DNA from: Mobiluncus sp963511525
GTDB taxonomy: Bacteria > Actinomycetota > Actinomycetes > Actinomycetales > Actinomycetaceae
Reading direction: 5' to 3'
Assembly: GCF_963511525.1 (NCBI RefSeq)
Contig: NZ_CAUPIY010000008.1
Location: forward strand, 46,107-110,106
DNA length: 64,000 bases
The notes below the pieces were generated by a model. The model made no database searches, was not told the origin of the DNA, and saw nothing but the letters and a program-made list of their open reading frames with translations. The translations under genes were made by a program, and so were the position numbers. Shown here piece by piece: positions 42,486 through 51,079 of this stretch (positions are counted from its first letter, which is position 1; each line of letters starts with the position of its first letter).

Positions 42486-43523
42486 TTAGAGGGAAACGAC
42501 AAAATCGTCCTGGTCAATAATGACCCCGTGAGTCGCTTCTGCCAACTCCCTGGCCACGGCTTCTATGGCATCAATGACGGTCAGCCGGTCCAGGCGCATC
42601 GCGCGTTTCAGTTTACTTTCCTCAGTGATGGTGATTTCCGGGGCTATCCAGGAAATGGCGTAGCTCACGCAGCCATCTTCGGCGTGTCCCAAAGCCGGGG
42701 GAATAGCGGTCTCTCCCTGCACCACCACGTGAACAGATGATTTTTGGGTCACGTCAGCAGCTATGGCGTAAGCGTCGACCATCATTGGCATGGACATGGC
42801 GGCCTCGTCGTAGGCTTCCGCTTCCGCGTGTAGCCACGCGCGCTCGTCCGGGCTGACTCCAGATTGGATGCGGGAGCGCAAGCCGTCGGGGTCATAGTTG
42901 GCGCGCTCCTCTGGGGTGGTCAGTTGAGGTGTTTTAGGTCCCGAGCTGCGCTGTGTCTGTTCGGTTTCGTTTCCCATCAGCAGGGTCGCGATAGGCAAGG
43001 CTCGCTGCACCACCTGGAGGCAGGCCGCGGGCTCCAACCAAATTTCAGACAAGACCCGCAAGCTCACCGCGGAATCCGGATCCGGCACGATGATGGGCCC
43101 GGTCGAGAACCGCAAGGCGCCAGCCAAACGTCGCGCCATGCGCCGCAGCCCTTGCAAAACTTCGAGTTCCAACCCTTCTGGGCCGCCTTCTCGAAACGCG
43201 TCCCACAAGGGGTCGCGGTCCTGCAGCCACTGCGGCACCGGTTTACCGCGCAAAGCAGGAACACCCGCTAAATACGCGAACTTCAGGCGGCTGGGCAGCC
43301 CCAATCCCACAATCGCCTCCGGCGTCAAATCCCACGGACCGGTCAGATACGCCTCTTTCTCAAGCTCTAAAAGCCCCGGCCCCAGGCGGGAACACCCAGT
43401 CCAGATTTGTCCGGCCAGAATATCGATTTCTTCGGGCTGCACGTCGTCGGCTACCGCCAGCAGGTGAAAAGGCTCGGCGGCAGGCAAATCCAGAGAATCG
43501 TGACGATTGGCCGGTGACAACAT
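42486..43523 (-). CDS. Hypothetical protein, 345 residues, next to dcd
   Basis: I do not recognise this protein. It is acidic, soluble and without a signal peptide. Visible blocks are AVADDVQPEEIDILAGQIW near the start, an Arg-rich central LRRMARRLAG, and an acidic end (IIDQDDFVVSL). The ATG at 43523 follows GGAAG and is preferred over the longer frame to 43607. It is transcribed in the same direction as dcd and FKBP, about 130 bp downstream of dcd. Confidence 0.75.
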   Translation of the reverse strand: MLSPANRHDSLDLPAAEPFHLLAVADDVQPEEIDILAGQIWTGCSRLGPGLLELEKEAYLTGPWDLTPEAIVGLGLPSRLKFAYLAGVPALRGKPVPQWLQDRDPLWDAFREGGPEGLELEVLQGLRRMARRLAGALRFSTGPIIVPDPDSAVSLRVLSEIWLEPAACLQVVQRALPIATLLMGNETEQTQRSSGPKTPQLTTPEERANYDPDGLRSRIQSGVSPDERAWLHAEAEAYDEAAMSMPMMVDAYAIAADVTQKSSVHVVVQGETAIPPALGHAEDGCVSYAISWIAPEITITEESKLKRAMRLDRLTVIDAIEAVARELAEATHGVIIDQDDFVVSL

Positions 43524-43655
43524 GATTTTCTTCCTTCCTAAGTCTGGTCTGGGGGCCGTTACCGAGGCTGTGCTGCCGGGGGGGCTCATCTGGGTCGTAG
43601 GGGGCAAGCACGTTCACGGCGTTGTTCCACCGCGCCCGCGACGGGGGAAAGCGGT

Positions 43656-44276
43656 TCACAGTTCCGTGTCGGGGTGTGGTACAGCCACAATCCCGCGCCC
43701 TTCCGGGACCTCCACCCGGCTGAAGTTCAGGTAAGAACGCGAGGCGGTAGGGCCGCGCTGACCCTGGTAGCGGGAGCCTTTCGCGCCGGAGCCATAGGGA
43801 GCCTCGGACGGGGAGGACATCTGGAAGAAACACAGCTGACCGATTTTCATGCCCGGGTACAGGGCGATCGGCATGGTCGCCGTGTTGGACAGTTCCAGGG
43901 TGATATGCCCGGTAAAGCCCGGGTCGATGAATCCCGCCGTCGAGTGAGTCAACAGGCCCAAGCGTCCCAGCGAGGATTTCCCTTCCAAGCGCGCCGCGAC
44001 GTCATCGGGCAGGGTCACGTGTTCAAAGGTGGAGCCCAACACGAACTCGCCCGGGTGCAAGATGAGCGGTTTGTCACCGGTATCCACCAGGCGCGTCAGC
44101 TCAGTTTGCTCCTTCGACGGATCGATTAAGCCATATTTGTGGTTATCGAACAGGCGAAAGTATCGGTCCAGGCGAATGTCCACCGAGGCGGGCTGCACCG
44201 CATCAGGATCCCAGGGATCCAGCACGACTTTGCCTTGGGCTACTAAAGCACGTATATCACGGTCAGAAATCAGCAT
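43656..44276 (-). CDS. dcd: dCTP deaminase (probably dUMP-forming)
   Basis: This 206-residue homotrimeric enzyme deaminates dCTP. Actinobacterial members of this sequence type also hydrolyse the product to dUMP. The match to the mycobacterial enzyme is strong: HPGEFVLGST, LEGKSSLGRLGLLTHSTAG, and GHITLELSN carrying the catalytic Glu128. A C-terminal extension of roughly 15 residues follows the usual end. ATG 44276 has no Shine-Dalgarno sequence, but TAGCAT ends 6 nt upstream, suggesting a leaderless message. It supplies dUMP for thymidylate synthesis and connects to DeoA/DeoD salvage. Confidence 0.95.
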   Translation of the reverse strand: MLISDRDIRALVAQGKVVLDPWDPDAVQPASVDIRLDRYFRLFDNHKYGLIDPSKEQTELTRLVDTGDKPLILHPGEFVLGSTFEHVTLPDDVAARLEGKSSLGRLGLLTHSTAGFIDPGFTGHITLELSNTATMPIALYPGMKIGQLCFFQMSSPSEAPYGSGAKGSRYQGQRGPTASRSYLNFSRVEVPEGRGIVAVPHPDTEL

Positions 44277-44288
44277 GGCACCATGCTA
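44273..44288 (-). promoter_or_regulatory. Leaderless promoter with embedded palindrome at dcd
   Basis: TAGCAT (44288-44283) ends 6 nt before ATG 44276. The stretch GCATGG-CA-CCATGC (44273-44286) is a perfect palindrome covering both the start codon and most of the -10 box. Confidence 0.5.
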
Positions 44289-44294
44289 TCGCCT

Positions 44295-44876
44295 CTAAGA
44301 AGCGGGTTGGGCGTCAACGATTTCCACATAAAAAGCCAAGGGCGAGTTTGGCGGAATTGCCGGCGGACGGCCCTGCTGACCATAAGCCATCTCAGAAGGA
44401 ATCCCGAGGATAACTTTCGCCCCGACCTTTTGCCCGGCTAACCCCTGAGTCCAGCCGGGAATGACCTGCTGCAAGCTGAACGATGCGGCTTCCCCGCGGG
44501 CAAAGGAAGAATCGAAGATGGCCCCTTGGCCCCACACTTGACCCACGTAGTTAGCGGTGACGGTGTCGGTCTCACTGACCACCGCGCCCGTCCCCTCTTG
44601 GACGACCCACGCAGTGTTCTGTTCTGGGGCAGGCATATCCTTGGGGAACCCTACCGCGGTCTCGGCTCCGGAACCGACCACCTGGGGGCGGTCGCCCTCG
44701 ACGACGGCAGCAGGGGTGGACTTGGGTTCTTCAGGAGTGGGGGTGGCGGAGTTGGACGCGGCCGGGCTCTGGCTGGCGGCCTGGTCTTTGGCCTGGGTCG
44801 AGCAGGCACTCAAGCTCAAGGTCAGCGCCGCAGCGCCAGTGAGGAGCAACAGTTTAGGAACAATTTTCACAGTCAT
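44295..44876 (-). CDS. FKBP-type peptidyl-prolyl isomerase, lipoprotein
   Basis: This 193-residue secreted prolyl isomerase has a lipoprotein signal peptide with lipobox L-S-A-C25. A Ser/Ala/Pro linker (about 26-60) leads to the FKBP domain (about 85-190; VTANYVGQVWGQGAIFDSSF, LAGQKVGAKVILGIPSEMAYG and a closing LAFYVEIVDA). It probably folds exported proteins at the membrane outer face. ATG 44876 has TAGGGT ending 6 nt upstream and no Shine-Dalgarno sequence. Confidence 0.92.
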   Translation of the reverse strand: MTVKIVPKLLLLTGAAALTLSLSACSTQAKDQAASQSPAASNSATPTPEEPKSTPAAVVEGDRPQVVGSGAETAVGFPKDMPAPEQNTAWVVQEGTGAVVSETDTVTANYVGQVWGQGAIFDSSFARGEAASFSLQQVIPGWTQGLAGQKVGAKVILGIPSEMAYGQQGRPPAIPPNSPLAFYVEIVDAQPAS

Positions 44877-44882
44877 GGTTAC

Positions 44883-44888
44883 ACCCTA
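44883..44888 (-). promoter_or_regulatory. TANNNT -10 box of a probable leaderless transcript (FKBP lipoprotein)
   Basis: TAGGGT ends 6 nt before ATG 44876. Confidence 0.5.
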
Positions 44889-44897
44889 GCGGAAAAA

Positions 44898-46589
44898 TCA
44901 TTTGTCAACCCGCGTAAACCACATCGTGACGTTAGGTTCTAACACCGGCGAGGAGCCGCTGGTCGCACTGTTACCAACGGAGCAATTTACAGCATCTGGC
45001 GATTCCGGATGACCTGTGGAGGACAGAATCACTTGTGAACCGGGGGGCAGATTTACTGGAAGAATGGAAGTATTCACCCAGCAGTGCAATTGCCCGTTAT
45101 GGAAAGCCAACACTCGTGTCGGGGCATTGTCCCATGTCAACGAACCACTGCCCAGTTGCCATTCTTTCCGTAACCGCAACGATTCCCGATACAGGCATAG
45201 AGTTGAGTCCGCATCCTTTTCTTGGTTTTCTACTGTCAAATCATCCCAATCCGAAGGCTGCGGCAACCAAGGCTTAGCATCAGAAAATCCGTAGTTTGGC
45301 CTTCCTGTAGACCAAGGAAGAGGTACACGACTGGAATCTCTGCCGCGAACTTGGTGATTGGTACGTTCCCAAGTCGGATCACGACGTGCCGCATCGTCCA
45401 TCATCGTAAAGTCAGGAAGGCCCAATTCCTCGCCTTGAAAAATATAGGCTGAACCGGGCAAAGCAAGCATTAAAAGTAAGGCCGCACGAGCTCGAAGTAA
45501 ACCAATTTCCCAATCAGGTTGGGGATCCCCTGCGCCGATCCCCCGTTCTAGCATGGCCCCTGCCGGATAGCCCAAACGTGTTCTGGCTCGAAGTTGGTCG
45601 TGATTGGCAAGCACCCAGGTTGAGGGGGCACCAACCGCGCCGTCTACTCGTAGTGATTCGGTGATTATCTGACGCAGTAGACGATAATCGAAGGGACAAT
45701 GCAGAAAATCAAAATTAAAAACCTGATGCATTTCATCCGGTCTGGCATAGGCGCTTGCCCGCTCACGGGGACGGACCCATACTTCCCCAACCATCATGCG
45801 CGGTGGATTGTAACGGTTACACAGATGACGCCAGCTTCGGTAAATTTCGTGGACACGATCTTGGTCGTAGTACGGCTGGTTGCTGTAGGGACCATTCGCA
45901 TCGGCATATTCCCAACGTTCTAAACCCAACTTATCATCAGGAAAAGCGGGATTCTTTATCAAACCGTGGGCCACGTCAACCCGAAATCCATCCACGCCTT
46001 TATCTAACCAGAATCCCAGAATATCTAGGAAAAATTCTTGAACATCAGGGTTTCCCCAATTCAAATCTGGCTGCTGACTGGAAAAAAGGTGCAAGTACCA
46101 CCAGTCGCGATCTTCGGCCTTACCGGTCAGCTCCTGGACTCGCGACCAAGCGCTCCCCCCGAACATTGAGCCCCAGTTATTAGGGGGATTTTGAGAATAG
46201 CGAAACACGTATCGAGACCGTGCCCGGGAACCAGGAGAATCCCCCAGCGCTTCTTTGAACCAAGCGTGGGACCAGGACGTATGGTTTGGTACCAAGTCAA
46301 TGATGACCTTCAAACCACGGCTGTGAGATTCCTCTAACAGTTGGTCAAAATCGGCCATTGTCCCGAATACTGGATCAATATCGCAGTATTCAGACACATC
46401 GTAGCCACCGTCGAATGCTGGGGAAGGATAGAACGGACTAATCCACAAGGCATCCACACCTAGAGACGATAAATAGTCCAGTTTGTCGATAATCCCCTGC
46501 AAATCTCCCATACCATCCCCGCTGTGATCAAAGAACGAGCGGGGGTAAATCTGGTAAATTACCGCATCTTTCCACCAATCTATATCCAT
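44898..46589 (-). CDS. GH13 alpha-glucosidase
   Basis: This 563-residue GH13 enzyme likely releases glucose from short alpha-glucosides (oligo-1,6-glucosidase/alpha-glucosidase type). The start gives WWKDAVIYQIYPRSF. The catalytic residues are Asp205 in DGFRVDVAH, Glu269 in VGEVW and Asp331 in ANHDQ. No signal peptide is present. ATG 46589 has TAGAGT 7 nt upstream; the open frame runs 43 codons further up without support. It is divergent from treY, and the whole block is AT-richer than its flanks. It may supply or recycle glucan for TreY/TreZ, or degrade trehalose-related sugars. The exact substrate is not determined. Confidence 0.9.
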   Translation of the reverse strand: MDIDWWKDAVIYQIYPRSFFDHSGDGMGDLQGIIDKLDYLSSLGVDALWISPFYPSPAFDGGYDVSEYCDIDPVFGTMADFDQLLEESHSRGLKVIIDLVPNHTSWSHAWFKEALGDSPGSRARSRYVFRYSQNPPNNWGSMFGGSAWSRVQELTGKAEDRDWWYLHLFSSQQPDLNWGNPDVQEFFLDILGFWLDKGVDGFRVDVAHGLIKNPAFPDDKLGLERWEYADANGPYSNQPYYDQDRVHEIYRSWRHLCNRYNPPRMMVGEVWVRPRERASAYARPDEMHQVFNFDFLHCPFDYRLLRQIITESLRVDGAVGAPSTWVLANHDQLRARTRLGYPAGAMLERGIGAGDPQPDWEIGLLRARAALLLMLALPGSAYIFQGEELGLPDFTMMDDAARRDPTWERTNHQVRGRDSSRVPLPWSTGRPNYGFSDAKPWLPQPSDWDDLTVENQEKDADSTLCLYRESLRLRKEWQLGSGSLTWDNAPTRVLAFHNGQLHCWVNTSILPVNLPPGSQVILSSTGHPESPDAVNCSVGNSATSGSSPVLEPNVTMWFTRVDK

Positions 46590-46596
46590 GTCTCTC

Positions 46597-46616
46597 ACTC
46601 TAACAACAGGTAGGGT
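46597..46616. promoter_or_regulatory. Divergent promoter region between the alpha-glucosidase and treY
   Basis: The minus-strand TAGAGT (46602-46597) lies 7 nt before the alpha-glucosidase ATG. The plus-strand TAGGGT (46611-46616) precedes treY, which has its own AAAGGAG. The two -10 boxes lie within 20 bp. Confidence 0.5.
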
Positions 46617-46640
46617 AGAAATTGCTGAAAGGAGTTTACG

Positions 46641-49142
46641 ATGCCCTCTATCATGCTGGCTCACGACCACGTCCCACGAACAGGTAAGCACCAACCAGTC
46701 AGCACCTACCGAATTCAACTAAGCCCTGAGTTTGGATTTAACCAAGCGAATGAATTACTGCCCTATCTCGATTTCTTGGGAATCACTGACGTTTATCTTT
46801 CACCTATTTTGCAGGCTGCTCCAGGGTCGAATCATGGCTACGACGTGGTTGACCACTCGAGGATTTCTACCGACCTTGGCGGAGAAGATGCCTTTGTGGC
46901 CCTATCTGAAAGTATTCATAGAGCAAACATGGGATTAGTTGTTGATGTGGTACCTAATCACATGGCATTTCCTACTCCGCTCTATCACAATCGGCAAATA
47001 TGGTCGGTACTCCGTTACGGTCGTGAATCCCCCTACGTAAAATGGTTTGACATCGAAACTGAAGAACCCGTACTTTTGCCAATTCTTGGGGAACCCATCG
47101 GGAAGGTCCTTACAGAGGGACAACTCGAAGTCCAAGATTTGCAGGTTTCCGATACTCAGCTGGAGCCTCAACAGGTGCTGAGATACTTCAATCATATTTT
47201 TCCCTTAGCGGAAGGAACCGCAGACCTGCCTCTTGAAGTCCTTTTAGAAAAACAAAACTACCGCTTGGCTCACTGGGAAATTACCAATGAAGAACTGAAC
47301 TATCGACGTTTTTTTGACATCGGAAGTTTAGTGGGATTGCGGGTTGAAGACCCGGAGGTATTCCAAGCCACGCACATGAAAATCCTCGAGATGGTAAACC
47401 GAGGTTTGATTGACGGTTTACGCATCGATCACAGTGATGGTCTAGCTGACCCGGCCGGATACTTCTCACGACTCCACGAAGCAACAGGTGGAATCTGGAT
47501 TGTTACCGAGAAAATCCTGGCAGAAAATGAGGATTTACCCGCTGCTTGGAAGGTTGCGGGTACCACGGGCTACGACTGCTCCTACCGATTAGGGCAACTG
47601 TCAGTTAATCCTCAAGCCATAGTTCCACTGGGGATTTTGATGGAAGAAATAACCGGGGATGCCCTGACCGACTACTCCAAAAAGGTCAAACAGTCTAAGC
47701 ACGAAGTTCTGAGCGGCCCCTTACGCACAGAACTGAACCGATTGGCGAAATTGGCTCACACAGTGTGCTCATCTGATATTCGCTTACGCGACACGACCAT
47801 GAAGTCACTGACCGAATGTCTAACGGAACTGATTGTGGCTATGGATCGCTATCGGACATATTTCGTTCAAGGCCAGCCACTTGATTCTGCTTCCGAAGAT
47901 GCCCTGAATCAAGCCGGCGCCATCGCCCGCGACAACCTCCCTGAAAAACAACACGATACCTTAGAGATTCTCCTGGCACTACTTGAGGGAAAATCCGTGG
48001 GGGCTGAGAGGTTGACAGAAATGAAGGAACTGGCACAGTTGCAAGTCTCGTTCCAACAAGTTTGTGGAGCCACCATGGCCAAGGGCGTGGAAGACACAAC
48101 CTTCTATAGGTGGACTCATCTCAGTGAACTATGCGAAGTCGGGGGAAACCCAGGACGATTCGGAATGACTCCGGACGATTTCCACTCCTGGGCTCAGTTG
48201 ATGCAGAGCAATTGGCCGGTTGGGATGACTTCGTTGTCAACCCACGATTCTAAACGCAGTGAAGATGTGCGGGCGCAAATGAGCGTAATCACCCAAGACT
48301 ACAATGCTTGGATTGAACTGGTGAAGCAAGTACGCCGTCTCTCGCTCCATTACCGCCCAGCGACTTTGCGAGGCTCTATCGAAAACTTTATCTATCAGAC
48401 TATTGCAGGAACTTGGAACACTAACCAACCGATTGCTCCTGACCGACTGCAAGAATATGTTTTGAAGTCCGCTAGGGAACAAAAACTATGGACCAGCTGG
48501 ATTAACCCGGCGAAACAAGCCGAACATGAAACTACGGAATTCGCGGGGAATCTGTTAGCCGACCCTGATGTGTTGGAAATTTTCCAAAACTTCTATGACT
48601 CTCATTTCGCGGAAATTCGCACGGTTATTCTGGCAAGCAAAGCTGTGCAGCTGCTGGCTCCAGGGGTAGCAGATAATTATCAAGGTTGCGAATCTCTGCG
48701 TTACCTACTCGTTGATCCGGACAATCGCGGTTTGGTTGATTTTCAAGAACTCCAAGATGCCCTTAAATCTCTGGATACTGGAGAGACCCCTGCCAATTTA
48801 TCGGCGGAAAAACTCTGGTTGACCTCAAGACTCCTTCGACTACGCCGAAACTTTCCATCTATTTTTGCCTCTCCAAAAGGTATTTATCAACCCCTAGCAA
48901 CCACATCTTCTTCTTTGCTAGCTTTCGGAAGAGGCACGGATAGCGAGATGAAAGTGGTCTGCGTGGCGGATTTTGGAACAGTTCCTCAGAAACACGGATT
49001 TAGCTATCACGATACACAAGTCATTCTTCCTGCTGGCAGTTGGCATTCCGTTCTCACTGGAACCTACTACCCGCAGGGGGCACACTCGATATCCCAAATG
49101 CTGACAACTTGGCCGGTAGAAGTATTGTTGCGGGCGGAGTAA
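46641..49142 (+). CDS. treY: Malto-oligosyltrehalose synthase
   Basis: This 833-residue GH13 isomerase converts the reducing end of maltodextrin or glycogen chains into an alpha,alpha-1,1-linked trehalosyl unit. The TreY hallmarks are present: an N-terminal STYRIQLSPEFGF, then SNHGYDVVDH, with the catalytic Asp263 in DGLRIDHSDGL and Glu290 in IVTEKIL. The large insertion in the barrel and the length are typical. ATG 46641 follows AAAGGAG. treZ follows 4 bp later. Cytoplasmic trehalose is then available as osmo- or stress protectant. Confidence 0.96.
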   Translation: MPSIMLAHDHVPRTGKHQPVSTYRIQLSPEFGFNQANELLPYLDFLGITDVYLSPILQAAPGSNHGYDVVDHSRISTDLGGEDAFVALSESIHRANMGLVVDVVPNHMAFPTPLYHNRQIWSVLRYGRESPYVKWFDIETEEPVLLPILGEPIGKVLTEGQLEVQDLQVSDTQLEPQQVLRYFNHIFPLAEGTADLPLEVLLEKQNYRLAHWEITNEELNYRRFFDIGSLVGLRVEDPEVFQATHMKILEMVNRGLIDGLRIDHSDGLADPAGYFSRLHEATGGIWIVTEKILAENEDLPAAWKVAGTTGYDCSYRLGQLSVNPQAIVPLGILMEEITGDALTDYSKKVKQSKHEVLSGPLRTELNRLAKLAHTVCSSDIRLRDTTMKSLTECLTELIVAMDRYRTYFVQGQPLDSASEDALNQAGAIARDNLPEKQHDTLEILLALLEGKSVGAERLTEMKELAQLQVSFQQVCGATMAKGVEDTTFYRWTHLSELCEVGGNPGRFGMTPDDFHSWAQLMQSNWPVGMTSLSTHDSKRSEDVRAQMSVITQDYNAWIELVKQVRRLSLHYRPATLRGSIENFIYQTIAGTWNTNQPIAPDRLQEYVLKSAREQKLWTSWINPAKQAEHETTEFAGNLLADPDVLEIFQNFYDSHFAEIRTVILASKAVQLLAPGVADNYQGCESLRYLLVDPDNRGLVDFQELQDALKSLDTGETPANLSAEKLWLTSRLLRLRRNFPSIFASPKGIYQPLATTSSSLLAFGRGTDSEMKVVCVADFGTVPQKHGFSYHDTQVILPAGSWHSVLTGTYYPQGAHSISQMLTTWPVEVLLRAE

Positions 49143-49146
49143 AACA

Positions 49147-51054
49147 ATGGGCAAACCGTTTTTTAATAAAGTGCCGCAATCTCATCTAGCTGAATCATCG
49201 TTCTTCCGTCCACGAGTGTGGGCACCTCGGTCGAGTCACGTCGAATTGGTGGTTCGATCCGGCGCTCTCCTCGCGTCTGCGCGTTACAAAGACGTTACAA
49301 CCGATGCGGCCTTCAGGGGGCAAAGCATCCGAGAAACTATGAAATCCAAATCAAATGGTTGGTGGGAAGCTCTCCACGATTTACCTGCCGGAAGTCTCTA
49401 TGGATTTAGCCTAAACGGAGAGAAACCGCTCCCTGATCCGCGTTCACGCTTCCAACCGGAAGGAGTGCATTCCTGGTCTGAAGTGTGGCTTCCTTCCCAT
49501 CTTGACCATGGGAAGTGGACTGGCCTGAACTGCTTAGGCAAGGTGTTCTATGAACTTCACGTGGGAACTTTCACCTCCGGAGGTACTTTTCGGGCCGCCC
49601 AAGAAAAACTCTCATACTTACGGGATATTGGCGTGGAAGTAGTGGAAATTATGCCGGTGGCGGCTTTCGAAGGTAGCCGAGGTTGGGGTTACGATCAGGT
49701 ACTTCCCTTTGCTGTACAGGCGAGTTACGGAGGACCCAACGATTTAGCTCAGTTTGTGGCCGCCGCGCATCGAGAAGGACTCGCGGTATGCCTAGACATA
49801 GTTTTGAATCACTTGGGTAATTCTGGGTGCTATGCAGGCAAATTCGGACCTTATTTTTTATCTGAGCCAACTATCTGGGGAAACGCGTTTGACCTGAGCC
49901 AACCCGGGGAACCGGTGGAGTATCTGTCTGATGCCGCATTGTGGTGGTTGGAGGCTTTCGGAATCGATGCACTGCGTCTGGATGCAATTCATGCCATTTC
50001 TGCCGAAGGACGAAAACGACTTATGGACGCCATCACAGCTAAGGTGCAGACACTGAGTGAGCCAGAGACCTGGCCGCGTACATTAATTGCAGAGTCCGAT
50101 TTAAACCAGGTGTCCTTGCTTGACACACTCGGTTTAGACGGACTGTGGAACGATGACTTTCATCATGCCCTACATGGTTTGTTCACCGGAGAAAGTCATG
50201 GTTACTACTCTGATTTTGCTAACCGCCACGCTGTGGTGAAAGTTATCAATAAGACATATTTCCACAACGGCACCTATTCGTCTTTCCGAAAGAAACATTG
50301 GGGACAAGCTGTGCCTCGAGAGGTGAAGCAGAATCACTTCGTGGTGTTTTCTTCCAACCACGATCAAGTTGGGAATCGTCCTTTTGGAGACCGCCCGGCA
50401 TCCTATATTTCCCCTGCCGCCGCAGCAGCTCTGGCGGCGTTGACAGTGCTATCCCCGTTTACTCCTCTTCTGTTCATGGGCGAAGAGTACGGTGCCACCA
50501 CACCATTCCAGTTTTTTTCTGATCCTTTAGATGAACAGAACGCACAAAAGTTACGTGCAGGACGGTTACAGGAATTCGCTGCCGCATGGGACATCGGCAC
50601 AGAACGGAATGACGGTACACACTCTATTTTCAAAATACCAGCGCAATTGCCCGATCCTACTGCAGAATCCACTTTCCAGAATTCCAAGCTCAACTGGCAG
50701 GAATCAGAAACTGACCGAGGTCGATCCTTTCGTAACTGGTACCATGATTTGATTGCTCTGCGACACCGGGCACAGGCCGGCGAATTTTTATTCTACGATG
50801 TTCACCATCAGACGCTAGATTGCTCGCCCTATCATGGAGAAGCATTTTGGGAGAACGAGGTGTTGATTCTACGTAGCCTCGGGCTGAGGGTAGAAGTTAA
50901 CTTCGGATCCCCATCAGCAGCAATTCCACAGAATATTCTCTTGAACTGGAACGATTACGCCGAAGGAACATCTAAATATTCCGCTGATGTCGAATCTTCC
51001 CCGGAGGCTTCGAAGGTATCTCAAATATTTGTTTCGCTTGACTCGACTCTCTAA
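49147..51054 (+). CDS. treZ: Malto-oligosyltrehalose trehalohydrolase
   Basis: This 635-residue GH13 enzyme cleaves the trehalosyl end made by TreY, releasing trehalose. An N-terminal beta-sandwich (about 1-105, FFRPRVWAPRSSHVEL) precedes the barrel. The catalytic Asp279 is in DALRLDAIH and Glu316 is in LIAESDLN, with SSNHDQVG later. ATG 49147 is 4 bp after the treY stop, with GGAG inside the treY end, so the pair is coupled. No treX debranching enzyme is adjacent in this window. Confidence 0.95.
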   Translation: MGKPFFNKVPQSHLAESSFFRPRVWAPRSSHVELVVRSGALLASARYKDVTTDAAFRGQSIRETMKSKSNGWWEALHDLPAGSLYGFSLNGEKPLPDPRSRFQPEGVHSWSEVWLPSHLDHGKWTGLNCLGKVFYELHVGTFTSGGTFRAAQEKLSYLRDIGVEVVEIMPVAAFEGSRGWGYDQVLPFAVQASYGGPNDLAQFVAAAHREGLAVCLDIVLNHLGNSGCYAGKFGPYFLSEPTIWGNAFDLSQPGEPVEYLSDAALWWLEAFGIDALRLDAIHAISAEGRKRLMDAITAKVQTLSEPETWPRTLIAESDLNQVSLLDTLGLDGLWNDDFHHALHGLFTGESHGYYSDFANRHAVVKVINKTYFHNGTYSSFRKKHWGQAVPREVKQNHFVVFSSNHDQVGNRPFGDRPASYISPAAAAALAALTVLSPFTPLLFMGEEYGATTPFQFFSDPLDEQNAQKLRAGRLQEFAAAWDIGTERNDGTHSIFKIPAQLPDPTAESTFQNSKLNWQESETDRGRSFRNWYHDLIALRHRAQAGEFLFYDVHHQTLDCSPYHGEAFWENEVLILRSLGLRVEVNFGSPSAAIPQNILLNWNDYAEGTSKYSADVESSPEASKVSQIFVSLDSTL

Positions 51055-51079
51055 AGCAGAGAACCTTTGAATGAAAAAG

